Source of the DNA: Phocoena phocoena
Lineage: Eukaryota > Chordata > Mammalia > Artiodactyla > Phocoenidae
DNA: 64,000 bases
Direction: 5' to 3'
Assembly (NCBI RefSeq): GCF_963924675.1
Contig: NC_089225.1
Location: 108,638,313 to 108,702,312, forward strand
The position numbers and the translations under genes were made by a program. Under the pieces are notes generated by a model that searched no databases, had not been told where the DNA came from, and saw nothing but the letters and a program-made list of their open reading frames with translations. Shown piece after piece: positions 11,133-22,834 of the stretch. Positions within the stretch are counted from its first letter, which is position 1. Each line of letters opens with the position of its first letter.

Positions 11133-11836
11133 TCTTCATGTTTAGGATCTAAACATTTTGGGTTAGTATTAGTTTTAGCTACTTTCAGGTTTTTTTTAAC
11201 TTGTTTATTTATGGATCGATTATGTTGCTGCTCCAAATGGGATTTTCCTTCCTTCATTTAAACTTCTACTTATTTTGTTTTGGTGTAATTAATTGCTCTT
11301 GGTTTTACTTTGTGGCTTATCGAATTAGTCAGACTTCCCTGACGGCCTCTTTTATTTTATTCCTCGTTTTATTTGGACTATTTTTACTTTTTCTGCATTA
11401 GTTTTATCATTTACTTACTGGCTGGGGAGACAACTATGGAAGTGGATTATTCTTTGATTTATGGCTTCTAGAGTGTTTAATAGGAGTAGGTGTTGAATTT
11501 CACTGGAGTGTTTTGAACATTAGATGATCAATTTGGTTTTAGGTATTTGTACATTTCATAATAATAAATTGTTCCTGGTAATGTTGAATGTTATACCCTA
11601 ATTTTGGATTTAGAATTTTCTGAAAGCATGTGTGTGCTTTTCTTTGGGTAGGAGGTAGCCTTTGTTGTGTTTTGATTTCGGAGTTAAACTAGCTCCATAA
11701 AATCCATTTAGTAACTGTCCATGATTTTTTGTGCTCTGGAACATTTTTATAGCTTTAGGGTTGATTATTTCTTGAAAGTTTGAGAGAATTTACTTTTCAG
11801 GGAGGTAATAAGGCTCTGAATAAACCTAAAAGGTTT

Positions 11837-12076
11837 ATTTCAATTTTTAAAAAATATTTATTTATTTATGGCTGCGTCTGGCTTAGTTGTGGCACGTGGG
11901 ATCTTTTGTTTTGGAGCGCGGGCTCTTCCTTGCGGCACGCAGGCATCCTCTCTAGATGTGGCGTGTGGGCTTAGTTGCCCCGCAGCATGTGGGATCTTAC
12001 TTCCCTGACCAGGGATCGAACCCACGCCCCCTGCTTTGGAAGGCAGATTCTTAACCACTGGACCACCAGGGCAGTC
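11837..12076 (-). repeat. CHR-related SINE, older form, antisense
   Basis: A 12 bp target-site duplication cctaaaaggttt (11825-11836 and 12077-12088) brackets a tail of tatttattta and the head-derived 'ggaccaccagggcagtc'. The body differs from the short and long forms elsewhere. Confidence 0.93.
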
Positions 12077-12194
12077 CCTAAAAGGTTTGTTTTTTGATCA
12101 TAGGAACTTTTTTACTTCTTGAGTCCATTTTTGTATTTACTTTCCCATTTATTCCACACCTTCAAAGTTAGTAACATTTATTGTTTGCACTTTA

Positions 12195-12321
12195 TTTTTA
12201 TTTATTTATTTTTGGCCATGCCGTGTGGCATGCGGGATCCTAGTTCCCCGACCAGGGATCGAACCCACGCCCCCTGCATTGGAAGCACGCAGTCTTAACC
12301 ACTGGACCACCGGGGAAGTCC
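12195..12321 (-). repeat. CHR-related SINE, truncated ~127 bp form, antisense
   Basis: Bracketed by tgcacttta at 12186-12194 and 12322-12330. It consists of the A-tail (as TTTATT repeats) plus only the tRNA-derived half. Confidence 0.92.
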
Positions 12322-12410
12322 TGCACTTTAAACATAAATGTCTCTGGTTAGATCCCCTTTCACATACCTAATTTTACTTGTTTAGCTTTTGTTTTTCTTG
12401 TCATATTTCT

Positions 12411-13550
12411 CTCTTTTTAAAAATTTTATTGAAGTATAGTTGATTTACAATGTTGTGTTAATTTCTTCTGTATAGCAAAGTGATTGTTATACATATATAT
12501 ATATTCTTTTTTCATATTCTTTTACATTGTGGTTTATCACAGGATATTGAATATAGTTCCCTGTTCCTATACAATAGGGCCTTGTTGTTTATTCATTCTA
12601 TATATAATAGTTTGCATCTGCTAATCCCAAACTCCCAACCCTAACCTCCATCCCTCCCCTACCTACTCTCCCCTTGGCAACCACAAGTCTGTTCTGTATC
12701 TGAGTCTGTTTCTGTTTCATAGATATGTTCGTTTGTATCGTGTTTTAGGTTCCACATATAAGTGATGTCGTCTTGTATTTGTCTTTCTCTTTCTGACTTA
12801 GTACGATAATCTCTCGGTCCATCCATGTTGCCGCAAATGGCATTATTTCATTCTTTTTTATGGCTGGTTAATATTCCATTGTATATACATATCACATCTT
12901 CTTTATCCATTCATCTGTTGATGGACATTTAGGTTGTTTCCATGTCTTGGCTATTGTAAACATTGCTGCTGTGAACATAGGGGTGCATGTACCTTTCAAA
13001 TTATAGTTTTACCGGGGATGATGGATTATATGGCAACTCTATTTTTAGTTTTTTGAGGAACCTCTATACTGTTTTCCATAGTGGCTGCACCAATTTATAT
13101 TCCCATCAACAGTGTAGGAGGGTTCCCTTTTCTTCACACCCTCTCCAGCATTTGTTATTTGTAGACTTTTTAATGATGGCCATTCTGAGCGGTGTGTGGT
13201 GGTACCTCATTGTGGTTTTGATTTGCATTTCTCTAGTAATTAGTGATGTTGAGCATCTTTTCATGTGCCTGTTGGCCACCTGTATGTCTTCTTTGGAGAA
13301 ATGTCTGTTTAGGTCTTCTGCCCATTTTTCGATTGGGTTGCTTGTTTTTTTGTTATTGAGTTGTATGAGCTGTTTGTATATTTTGGAAATTAAGCCCTTG
13401 TCAGTTGTATCATTTGCAAATATTTTCTTTCAGTCAGTAGGTTGTCTTCTCATTTTGCTTATGGTTTCCTTTGCTGTGAAAAAGCTTATAAGTTTGATTA
13501 CGTCCCATTTGTTTATTTTTGCTTTTATTTCTATTGCCTTGGGAGACTGC
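12411..13550 (-). mobile_element. 5'-truncated L1, antisense, with 14 bp target-site duplication
   Basis: Exactly bracketed by cttgtcatatttct at 12397-12410 and 13551-13564. The interior, read in reverse, follows the L1 3' end and 3' ORF2: 'ttgaagtatagttgatttac', 'ggatattgaatatagttccc', 'ccattcatctgttgatggac' and 'gttgagcatcttttcatgtg'. The 3' end is the cetartiodactyl type. The 232-codon plus-strand open frame across it is antisense to the element and is not a gene. Confidence 0.92.
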
Positions 13551-13690
13551 CTTGTCATATTTCTTAAACTCTATCATTTTTGTCTTTTAAGAGATCCAGT
13601 TCTTAGATTATTAACAATTCCATTTTTCTATTACCTAATTCACTTTATGCATTTGTATTTATTGTCTTCTGTCTGCTTTTCATAACTTTT

Positions 13691-13898
13691 TTTTTTTTTT
13701 TTTTTTTGTGGTACGCGGGCCTCTCACTGTTGTGGCCTCTCCCATTGCGGAGCACAGGCTCTGGACGCACAGGCTCAGCTGCCATGGCTCACGGGCCCAG
13801 CTGCTCTGCGGCATGTGGGATCTTCCCGGACTGGGGCACGAACCCGTGTCCCCTGCATCACAGGCGGACTCTCAACCACTGCGCCACCAGGGAAGCCC
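13691..13898 (-). repeat. CHR-type SINE, short form, antisense
   Basis: Target-site duplication ttcataactttt at 13679-13690 and 13899-13910. T tail, 'gtggtacgcgggcctctcac' and the reversed head. One base is missing in the 'catcggcaggcgg' box compared with sister copies. Confidence 0.97.
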
Positions 13899-14039
13899 TT
13901 CATAACTTTTTAAAACAACTTATTGATTAGTTCGTTTTTATTTTCATATATATAAATAATCAAAAGACATAAGGGACTCAGAATTTAACTGAGTGCGTTT
14001 CTGTTCACATTCCAACATTCCAAAAGTTGTTTTTTCTCG

Positions 14040-14470
14040 CAGTAGAAAAATGTTAGTCAAGATAAATTACATTTCTGATAAAGTTATTGAAGAAAATTTT
14101 AAAGTGTATAAATAAAATAGGAAATTTAAAACCATCCACGTTCCTACTACCCAAAGATACCTAATAATATATATTGATTTATGTCGTTCCCACCAAGTGT
14201 GTTTTATAAAGTATCGTTTTTAACCTCTTTCTTCAGTTAACAATGAGCTTTTTTTCTTATAATATCCTTCAAAATCTTGTTTATTCATGTTGCGTAGTAT
14301 TCCATCATATAAATGTATACGTTTAACCAGTCCCTATATTCCATTTTTTTTGTATAAAATAACACTGTGCTGTACACTTGCACACAGATACTTTTGTATA
14401 TTTCTGATTATTTCCATAGCCTAAGTTCTTAGAAATGGAATCCCTTTTGAGGTAGAAAGTGTGAACTTTT
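14040..14470 (-). mobile_element. Old L1 fragment, antisense
   Basis: Low-similarity L1 3' text in reverse: 'tattccatcatataaatgta' and 'cctaagttcttagaaatgga'. Confidence 0.45.
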
Positions 14471-14484
14471 AAAAGGCTTTTGAA

Positions 14485-14815
14485 AAATAAATGAGGTACT
14501 GATACGTGTTACAACTTGGATGGGCCTTGAAAACATGCTGAATGAAAGCCAGACACAAAAGACCACATATTTTATGATCGCATTTATATGAAATGCACAA
14601 TAGTCAAATCTGTAGAGACAGTAGATTAGTGGTTGCCAGAGGCTGTGGGAAGGAGGAGTGCTAATGGGTACCGGATTTTAGTTGGGGGTTTGTGGCAGAA
14701 TGTTCTAACATTAGATAGTGGTGATGGTTGCACAACTTTATGAATATGCTAAAAACCACTGAATTGTATACTGTAAAAGGATGAATTGTATGGGGATTAT
14801 GTCTCCATAAAAAAT
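14485..14815 (+). mobile_element. L1 3' end, sense
   Basis: Clear L1M 3' UTR text in sense orientation: 'agtggttgccagaggctgtg', 'gatagtggtgatggttgcac', 'ccactgaattgtatactgta' and 'tatgtctccataaaaaatag'. The 3' end may include a poly(A) signal-like ataaaa. Confidence 0.7.
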
Positions 14816-16094
14816 AGTGTGCCACTGTGCTTTGGTACTACATGAGTTATTATGGAGCTTTGTCAGTCTGATTTGAGAATGAACCCTGATTTATATACTG
14901 TCTCTATGGGAAAATGTGTGCCAAATAGTTGACTTCCAGATGTCGAGCCAGTTCCTGTGGGGCGGTCATGGATGGTTTCCCAGCTCTTGGGGCAGAGGCA
15001 CTGATTCTTTCACATTTATTTTAGATTTTGTTAGTGCTGTAAAAACTGCTTTTTCATCTGAGGATGTGCTGAAAGGACAAGAGAAAGATTAATAATGAGG
15101 TTCCCCAGAAATATCCCAAGATAAGGAGACCATTTCTGAGCAATCCGTGATGGCGTCTGGAATTTGGGGATACATGGGGAGTGTTTGGAGCCAGTTGACC
15201 GGTGCCCACTTCCCTGAGGCATGCTTCCACAGAGGGTCGGTAGGTTTTGGACTCTCCCATTTCTAACGCCCTGCAGTATTTACTGTCTGAACTCTGAACC
15301 TGTCACTTCCCATACAGCAAACTGCAGGAATCTGCATGCAGGTCCTAGGAGGCAGGGCCTGGCCTTGGACTTTGCCAGTGCCTGGCCCATGTGTCCAGGG
15401 AAGTGAGTGCAGAATGAATGAATGCATTTGCGCAGAAGCTACTACATTTCCTGGGATATCTCATTTGGTTTTCCAGCTATTCCGGTAGTAATTTCCAAAT
15501 TCCACAACTTCTATTAAAATTGCATGCCTGATACAAAGAACAAGGCAGTGAAAGTTGCTGTTATCATGAATCAGCCAACAGATGGGAACCTTTTGTAACT
15601 GGAAAAGAATGAGTAAATTTGCTCCACATTAGAAAAGACTCCATTTTAATTCCTCCCTAAAATGGCCAAAGAACTGTATCATAAAGAAATAAGGATCTGA
15701 GGGACAAGAGACTTCCAAGGGAGATGGGAGGAAATATTTGGGGGAGAGGAGAGATTTTTATACAGGTTTGATGGAAGAAATGGTACGAAGGAGGCTTATG
15801 TAACTGGAGAGGGGTCTGCTTGTTTTCTGTTCTTTAAGAACAAAGTGAAGGTGGGATGCAGCTAAAGACACAGATGTGCCTTTAGATGAGGTGGAGCTTT
15901 GGCCGTGGGAACTTTCAGAAGATGGGGAGTAGAGCAGACAGAGTCCTCTGCATTCTTACCTTCAAGTGGGGTCACCCCTTACAAGGCCAAAGAGCATAAC
16001 AGCAGCATGAAGAGGAAAAGGGGATTTGCCAGCTTCGTGTCCCAGCCTCTGAAATAACATGAAATAGGTTTTTGATAATTAAACATGTTTATAT
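14816..16094. other. Mostly unique intron sequence
   Basis: Apart from an L2-like 3' end near 15345-15425, nothing was recognised. Confidence 0.5.
15345..15425 (+). repeat. Possible L2 3' end
   Basis: 'ggcagggcctggccttggac' through 'gagtgcagaatgaatgaatg' resembles the L2 terminus; weak. Confidence 0.35.
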
Positions 16095-16400
16095 TAATCT
16101 ATGAAAACTAAAAGGCTTTTGGTATATTATTGCCAAATTGCCTTTAGAACTTGTATGAGTAGGACTTGATGAAGTGGTTTTTTTTCTATCCTTTTACAAA
16201 TACCATGTGTTAAAATTTTAGAACATCTTTGCCACTTTGATAAAAACGGTAATTTGTCTTATTTCGTTGATTATCAAAGTGATGTCAAACATTTCTCACA
16301 GTCTGTTGGCCATTTGTATTAATTTCTTTATGAATTGATTTTTTCATGTGCTTTTGCATAGTCAGCTCTGTATTTTGGGGGTTCAAAATTACTCCTTTCT
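16095..16400 (-). mobile_element. Old L1 fragment, antisense
   Basis: 'tattgccaaattgcctttag' and 'cagtctgttggccatttgta' follow reversed L1 3' order. Confidence 0.45.
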
Positions 16401-16689
16401 CTTATTCTATTTATCTACGTAAGTTTGCCCCCATTGGCTATGCTTGTTTCAGTGATCCTTTTTTGTTGTTGTTTTTTTTAAAAACTAGATTTCATACACT
16501 AATAATAGGCCAAAATTGTCAGGTTAAAATACTTCTCATTTTCCCCATATATTTCTTTTCATGGGATAATTTAAAAATTATTTTCAGCCTTATCAAAAAA
16601 TTTACAGATTTGTTCTGAACGTATATTTTAACTACCATGACTCTTCAAAGGAGTTTGTCAAAGCAAAGCAGCATTTCTGCTTTACTGAA

Positions 16690-17020
16690 AGTTTGTATAT
16701 TCTAAATAATTAAAAAAATCAAAATATGACTTCCAAACTGAAAAGTGCACAGATGTATGTACAGAGCTTGATGTGTAACCATCACCCAGATCAAGCTGTG
16801 GAACATGTCTAGGCCCTGGGAAGCTCCCCTTGCGGTATTGCCCAGTTGTTCCCCCTCTCCGACCCCTGGCCACGTGTAACCATCACCCTAACTTCTAATA
16901 CTGTAGATTCATGTTGGCTGTTTTAGATATTTGATGTAAATGAGCTCATATTCTTCTGTGTATATTCTTTTGTGTCTGTTTTCTGATTTGTGTGTTTCCT
17001 AATTTCATGGCATTTGGGTG
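16690..17020 (-). mobile_element. Old L1 3'-end fragment, antisense
   Basis: 'gtgtaaccatcacccagatc' and 'gaacatgtctaggccctggg' match reversed L1M 3' end sequence. The CHR SINE at 17036 follows directly. Confidence 0.5.
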
Positions 17021-17035
17021 ATTTTTCTAGTCTTT

Positions 17036-17389
17036 TTTTTTTTTTTTTGCTGCATTGGGTCTTCGTTGCACGTGGGCTTTTCTCTAGTTGTGGCGAGCAG
17101 GGACTACTCTTTGTTGCACTGTGTGGGCTTCTCACAGCGGTGGCTTCTCTTGTTGCGGAGCACAGGCTCTAGGCACGCGGGCTTCAGTAGTCGTGGCACG
17201 TGGGCTCAGTAGTTGTGGCATGCGGGCTCAGTAGTTGTGGCTCACAGGCTCTAGAGCGCAGGCTCAGTAGTTGTGGCACACGAGCTTACTTGTTCCACGG
17301 CACGTGGGAACTTCCTGGACCAGGGCTCGAACCCGCGTCCCCTGCATTGGCAGGTGGATTCTTAACCACTGTGCCGCCAGGGAAGTCCA
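17036..17389 (-). repeat. CHR-type SINE, long form, antisense
   Basis: Target-site duplication of 15 bp, atttttctagtcttt, at 17021-17035 and 17390-17404. T tail followed by four 'cagtagt(t/c)gtggc' body units and the reversed tRNA head. Confidence 0.97.
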
Positions 17390-18374
17390 ATTTTTCTAGT
17401 CTTTACTGTGATCAGAGAGCATACTCGGAATGATTTCAGTCCTTTAAAGTTGTTGAGACTTTATGACCCAGTAAGTGGTCACTTTTCATAAATGTTCCAT
17501 GTGCATTTGAACAGAACTTGGATTCATTAGTTCCTGTAAGTTGATTAGGACAAAAGTTTAATCATTTTTCTCAAATCTTTTTATAACCTTCTGACTAGTT
17601 TTTCTGTTTGTCCTATTAGTTATTGAGTGAGATTTATTAAAGTCTCCTACTGTGATTGTGGACTTACCTGTTTTTTGTTTTCATTCTGTTAACTTTTGCT
17701 TTATATATTTGAAGAATTATTATTAAATGCATACAGATTTAAATTATTTTATATTCTTACTAGATTGACCCTTTTATTATGAAATAACCTTTTATTTCTC
17801 TTAATGTTTTTTGCCTTAAAGTTTACTTTGATGTTACTCTAGCTACAGTAGCTTTATTTTGGTTAGTAATTGTATTGTAAGTAGTGGTATATAATTTTCC
17901 ATCCTTTTACCTTAAACCTTTTTGTTTATATTTAAGATGTGTCTCTTGTAAGCAGCATAAAGTTGTGTGGTTTTTTTAAACTGTCTATTGGACTGTTTAA
18001 TTGGATGGTGCCTTTAACTAGATTATGTTTAATCTATACTTAGTTTTAGATTCTCTTTTTTTTGGGTACAAATCCAATACATTATTACTTGTTTTCTCTT
18101 AGTCTCACATTTTATATTTTTTCACATCTTTCTTTCTAAAATAGATGAATTATTTCATTTTCTCCTCTCTTTTAGCTTGTTTCATATACATTATTTTAGT
18201 GGATATTTTATAGATTGAAAAATATATCCTTGACTTATTAACTTCTACTACAGATTAGTGCTTCCTAGACAATGCAGGGATCTTAGAGCATTTAAACTCT
18301 CTATGCTCTTCATTGCTATTGAAATTATAATTGAAATTTCAATTAATTTCTGGTACTTAAGAAGGAAACCTCTC

Positions 18375-18704
18375 AGGACTTCCCTGGTGGTGCAGTGGTT
18401 AAGAATCCGCCTGCCAATGCAGGGGACACGGGTTCATTCAGTCCCTGGTCTGGGAAGCAACTAAGTCTGTGTGCCACAGCTACTGAGCCTGCACTCTAGA
18501 GTCCGCGAGCCACAACTACTGAGCCTGTGTGCCACAACTAGTGAAGCCTGTGCTCCGCAACAAGAGGAGCCACTGCAATGAGAAGCCCGCGCCCCACAAC
18601 GAAGAGTAGACCCTGCTCACTGCAACTAGAGAAAGCCTGTGCGTAGTAACGAAGACCCAACACAGCCAAAAATAAATAAATAAAATAAATAAATTAAAAA
18701 AAAA
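18375..18704 (+). repeat. CHR-type SINE, long form, sense
   Basis: Target-site duplication of 13 bp, aaggaaacctctc, at 18362-18374 and 18705-18717. The head has a small deletion around 'gtctgggaagcaactaag' relative to other copies. Tail of AAAT repeats and A11. Confidence 0.97.
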
Positions 18705-18776
18705 AAGGAAACCTCTCTATAGTCACCTCTTGCCTTTGTGCTGGTTTGTTATTTACTTTAATTTTACATATATTTG

Positions 18777-18980
18777 AAACCTCGTAAGACATTATTATAT
18801 AGTTGACAGTCATTTAGATTTCTAGTGAATATTTGCCTTTTCTGTTGCCCTTCATTTCTTTCTGTATTTCTGTGATCTAAACCTCGTAAGACATTATTAT
18901 ACAGTTGACAGTCATTTAGATTTCTAGTGAATATTTGCCTTTTCTGTTGCCCTTCATTTCTTTCTGTATTTCTGTGATCT
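18777..18980. repeat. 102 bp tandem duplication, two copies
   Basis: Copies at 18777-18878 and 18879-18980 are identical except one T/C difference in attatta(t/c)agttg. They lie head to tail inside an old L1. Confidence 0.98.
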
Positions 18981-19045
18981 AATATTCTTTCTGTGAAAAA
19001 TTCTCTTTAATTTCTTTAGTGTTGGTTTCTACTTTTGTTTTATTT

Positions 19046-19254
19046 TTATTTAGTTATTTTTTGCGGTACACAGGCCTCTCACTGTTGTGGCCTCTCCTGT
19101 TGCGGAGCACAGGCTCTGGACGCGCAGGCTCAGTGGCCATGGCTCACGGGCCCAGCCGCTCCGTGGCATGTGGGATCTTTCCGGACCGGGGCACGAACCC
19201 GTGTCTCCTGCATCGGCAAGCGGACTCTCAACCACTGCATCACCAGGGAAGCCC
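19046..19254 (-). repeat. CHR-type SINE, short form, antisense
   Basis: Target-site duplication tctacttttgttttattt from 19028 and from 19255. The tail is mixed (tttttatttagttatttttt) rather than pure T, then 'gcggtacacaggcctctcac'. Confidence 0.96.
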
Positions 19255-19438
19255 TCTACTTTTGTTTTATTTCATTTTTTTGAAGGTTATTCTTGCTTGT
19301 TATACAGTTCTAGCATGGCAGTCATTTTCTTTCAGCAATCTAAAAATGTCATTCCATTGTATTGTAGCTTCCATTATTTTTGTTAAAAGTAACTTGTCAG
19401 TCCTATTGTTGTTCCTTGGATGATAATATACCTTGCCG

Positions 19439-19465
19439 CCCCCCCCCCCCCCCCGCCCCCACCCA
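19439..19465. repeat. C16 run plus C-rich flank
   Basis: Sixteen C at 19439-19454, then gccccc and accc. Confidence 0.95.
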
Positions 19466-19920
19466 GTCTGACTACTTTTAAGATTTTTCTTTTCCTTTGG
19501 CATTGTGCTGTTTTACTGTGATTTTTCCAGTCATGGTTCTTTGTGTTTATCTTGCTTAGTGTTTCTAACACTTCAGAAATCTGCAGGTATATGTCCCTTC
19601 TGTTGTCAGTTTGGGGAAAGTCTTGGTTATTATCTCTTCAAGTATTGCTTCTACCAATTAATTTACTTTGTTTTTATCTTGGCTTATTCTCCTTTGATAG
19701 AGAAAATACTTTTTAAATGCTTTCTGTTTAACATTGTCATTTTCCTGCCTCAGGGAAAGATTGTCCTTTGAGCACTTGCATTTCCTCTTGGGTTTCCAAA
19801 TGTCTTCACTGACTTTGGACATCCCCCCTCCCTGATCTAGTCATCTTTGAGCTTTCTTTAGTGATTTTAGTTGTATTCAAGTCTTATGATGGCTTCTTTT
19901 ATAACCTTCCCACAGCAGCC

Positions 19921-20009
19921 TAGAGCTATAGAGCTAGCTATAGCCTAGAGCTATAGCCTAGAGCTATAGAGCTAGCTATAGCCTAGAGCTATAGCCTAGA
20001 GCTATAGCT
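19921..20009. repeat. 38 bp palindromic-unit tandem repeat
   Basis: Units at 19921-19958 and 19959-19996 are identical, followed by a partial third unit. Each unit is built from tagagctata/gctatagcc words and contains the palindromes agctagct and ctatag. Similar unique sequence, cttcccacagcagcc, lies on both sides (about 19905 and 20022). Confidence 0.95.
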
Positions 20010-20237
20010 ATTCTTTTATAATCTTCCCACAGCAGCCCAGGAATTGTAGGGCCATTAGAGTTGAGTGCTTTCGTTTACTTATTTCTTCAAGTCAGTGTTC
20101 CATCATTTTAAACCTGTGTTCTATTTTGATAAATATTTGATGAAATGTCATCACACTCCTTTAAAGTTATTTGAAGTTTCAGAATGCAGCAAAAACAAAT
20201 GAAAGCAGTGGGGCACAGCAGAGCTCTGTTCTCACAC

Positions 20238-20238
<1 letters not shown>

Positions 20239-20274
<36 letters not shown>
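20239..20274. repeat. C36 homopolymer
   Basis: Thirty-six consecutive C on the plus (DGKD-sense) strand. The length is probably polymorphic or assembly-uncertain. Confidence 0.97.
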
Positions 20275-20275
<1 letters not shown>

Positions 20276-20354
20276 CAACATCCCTCCCTTGAGAGTCGCT
20301 GCTCTGAGTCCATGCAGTTTTGTTTACTTTGTTAAATGCTGTAACATGCTGCGT

Positions 20355-20445
20355 GAGAGCAAGGATTTTTGTCTGTTTTGTTCACTCCTTTCCCCAAGTG
20401 CCAGCACACAGTAGGTGCTCATAATTATATGTTGAAGAGTGACTT
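20355..20445 (+). repeat. L2 3' end
   Basis: 'gtctgttttgttcactcctt' then 'cagcacacagtaggtgctca' is a clear L2 3' terminus. Confidence 0.6.
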
Positions 20446-22014
20446 GATCACTAGTTCCAGGATGATTTTGGCCCTGTTCCTCTCACTGATTTCACTCAGT
20501 AGAGCACTTTCAGTGGACAGGTACTGGATAGCAGTAAAAGAGCTCCCTTCATGTAGTGAACAGTCCTGTGTGAGTGGCAGGTACTGAGCATTTAGGAGCA
20601 GCAGGCCAAGAAGGAAATAGCTTGGCTGTAGCGGCGAGCGGGTGTCAGGGCAGGCCTTCCCGTGGCTGCGACGCGGCCGGGAGAGACGTGCAGAGACCTG
20701 AGGCTGAGGGGGGCCGTGGCCAGCAATGCCAGGTGTCTGGGGTTGAAGTGGTTCCTGTCAGAGGGAGTGGAGCATGTGTGAGGGTGGCGAGATGGGCAGA
20801 GGGCAGAGGGGAAGTGCTTTCCAGGCTGTGGGGAGTTTGGACCTTTTTGCCATATGTATTGGGAAGATTTTTAAAGCCTGTGGGTTTTTATTATGGCAGC
20901 TGCTGGAGAATAGATCTGCAGGGAAGAGGTGGCCAGAATGGGTGTGAGGAGGTTGGACAGGTGGCCTTTTCTGTGGCAGGTGAGGGAGGTGGAGCGGGGA
21001 CAGGGCCTTGCAGGCAGTTTGGTTAAACACTGTTCTCTTTGTTAGCAGCGCTGCTCTTTGTTCTGCGTGATTCAGGAACAGCACTGAAGAAAAATGGGTA
21101 TTGAGCAATCAATGAGAGATGCTTCTAGACGCTTCCTAGAAAGCAGCTCTGCACATATCACGGTTACATTGCACAGGGCAAGCCTCTGGCAGCTCTTTAC
21201 CAGAGTGTGTTGCTGGCCGCTTCCATTTTTAGAAATTTCACCCCAGACACTGACTTCATGGTGGCTGGTGTCAGAGGCCCTGTCCCTTTTGAGGGAGGCA
21301 GAATCAGAGCCAAATTCAATTTAGTGAAGATATTCACAACGAGTAGGATAAAGGGATGCGTCATCTGAGGTGGACACGGGTGTTCCTGATGGACACTGGG
21401 GAACAGGTTGAGTGCCGAGCCCCGGCCGTGTCCCCGCGAGGGCAAGGAGCCTGGAGCGTGCCGGGGTCACAGATTCCCAGCCTGCGTTGCCTCTCGGAGA
21501 GGATAGTATGTTTTCCCAAGCCCCTCACCTCAGTCAGGGACTCCCCGGGCACCTGCGGCCACACCAGCACCACGCGTGGCTCGCTGGTTTGGCCGAGGCA
21601 ACACCTCTGAATCCTGGGGCTGGTGGGAGCTCACGGCCCCCCTGGGTGGGGCTCTGGGCCCCCACACGGTCAGAGTTGGGCAGGGACGGAGGCTGCCCTC
21701 AGGGGAGAGCCAGGCCCAGCGCTGTGGAGAAGGAAGCAAGGAGCCTGAGGGTTCCACCTGTGTGTTTGCTGTGATGTGGTCAGTTACATTTTGCTTCATT
21801 TATGGGGGAAGTTACGTGCTATGTGGAATTTCCAAATTTCGGGTTTCCCAGAGGAGTCAGGGACTCTGTCTTTGCATGTTCAGGATCTGTGTTTCCTCAC
21901 TCAGGTGTAAGAGCCTAGACAGCAGGGCTGGGTTATGGTTCTTTCTTTATCTCTGAAAGTGCCCGCACAGGGCCTTGCACAGAAGCAGGGTGCACAGGCA
22001 AGGACTGGGAAGCC
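20446..22014. other. Intron stretch, family uncertain to unique
   Basis: 20570-21010 is purine-rich and resembles a common old mammalian repeat ('gctggagaatagatctgcag'), but I cannot name it. The rest looks unique, with GC-rich sequence at 21400-21760. Confidence 0.35.
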
Positions 22015-22195
22015 AGGGCGTGAGTCTCAGCTTGGCCTCTCACCGGCTGAGTGACCTTGGGCAAATCACACACGGCTCTGAGCCTCAGTTTCCTCGTCTG
22101 AGGAGTAGGGATAATAATAGTACCTGCTTGTGGGCTGTTGGAAGAGTTAAATGAATTAATGTAATGTAGGCGTGATGAAAGTGGTTGCTATTAAT
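22015..22195 (+). repeat. MIR SINE
   Basis: 'gctgagtgaccttgggcaaa', 'gagcctcagtttcctcgtct' and 'ataataatagtacctgcttg' in order; well preserved. Confidence 0.8.
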
Positions 22196-22834
22196 GACAA
22201 TACGATTATAGGCACTTACTATAACAAGTGAGTATTCGATGAGTTAATGATGGAAAGCAATGGACCAAATTAATTTACTGTGTCATTGGTCGTAATTAGA
22301 AAATTTTCTTTGGTTTGGTATACTTGTGTTTCTTAAATGGATCGTCCTGCGATCACTCCAGATTTCACTGGCCTGGAGCAGTCTGTTCACTCCTACCCGG
22401 GCCATAGAAGCAGCTGCAGTGGAGTTGGACCTTGAAGAGGAAGGACGAGTTTTACTGGAACATACCTGAATACAAAACCATTAAAAAGAGGCATCTTCTG
22501 CCCATTTTTAAAAGCACTGTAAGTCCTCGAGTGCCTCCTCGTTTCTTATCTAATGCCATCCAAGGGATCTGGCGCTCTCCGACCCTCCCAGCCTCTCCCC
22601 GACACGGACCTGCTCCAGTCCAGCCTGTTCTTTTTGCAGGGAACGAATGCCCTGTGCACGGTCGCCTGCTGGCCGTGGTCTCTGCGGGGCCCCTCGGTCT
22701 GAGGCCCTCTCCACAAACTCTCCTTGTCAACCTGGTCTGTTCCTCAAAAGTAGGGTGAAAACACCCTGTTCCCTAAGACCTTCCTACTTATGCTGTGGTC
22801 GGAAGGGAATGAACCCTCTGCCGCCTTCTCCCTC

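Larger units (their letters stand above)
17590..19760 (-). mobile_element. Old L1 internal segment, antisense, split by two SINEs
   Basis: 'attaaagtctcctactgtga', 'cagcataaagttgtgtggtt' and 'tcttcaagtattgcttctac' match reversed internal L1 (ORF2 5' half and upstream) by pattern. It is interrupted by CHR SINEs at 18375-18704 and 19046-19254, by the 102 bp tandem duplication and by a C16 run. No open frame survives. Confidence 0.5.

Noticed and set aside
12987..13685. 232-codon plus-strand open frame
   Set aside because: It runs antisense across an L1 with target-site duplications at both ends; it is hydrophobic reverse reading of LINE sequence, not a gene.
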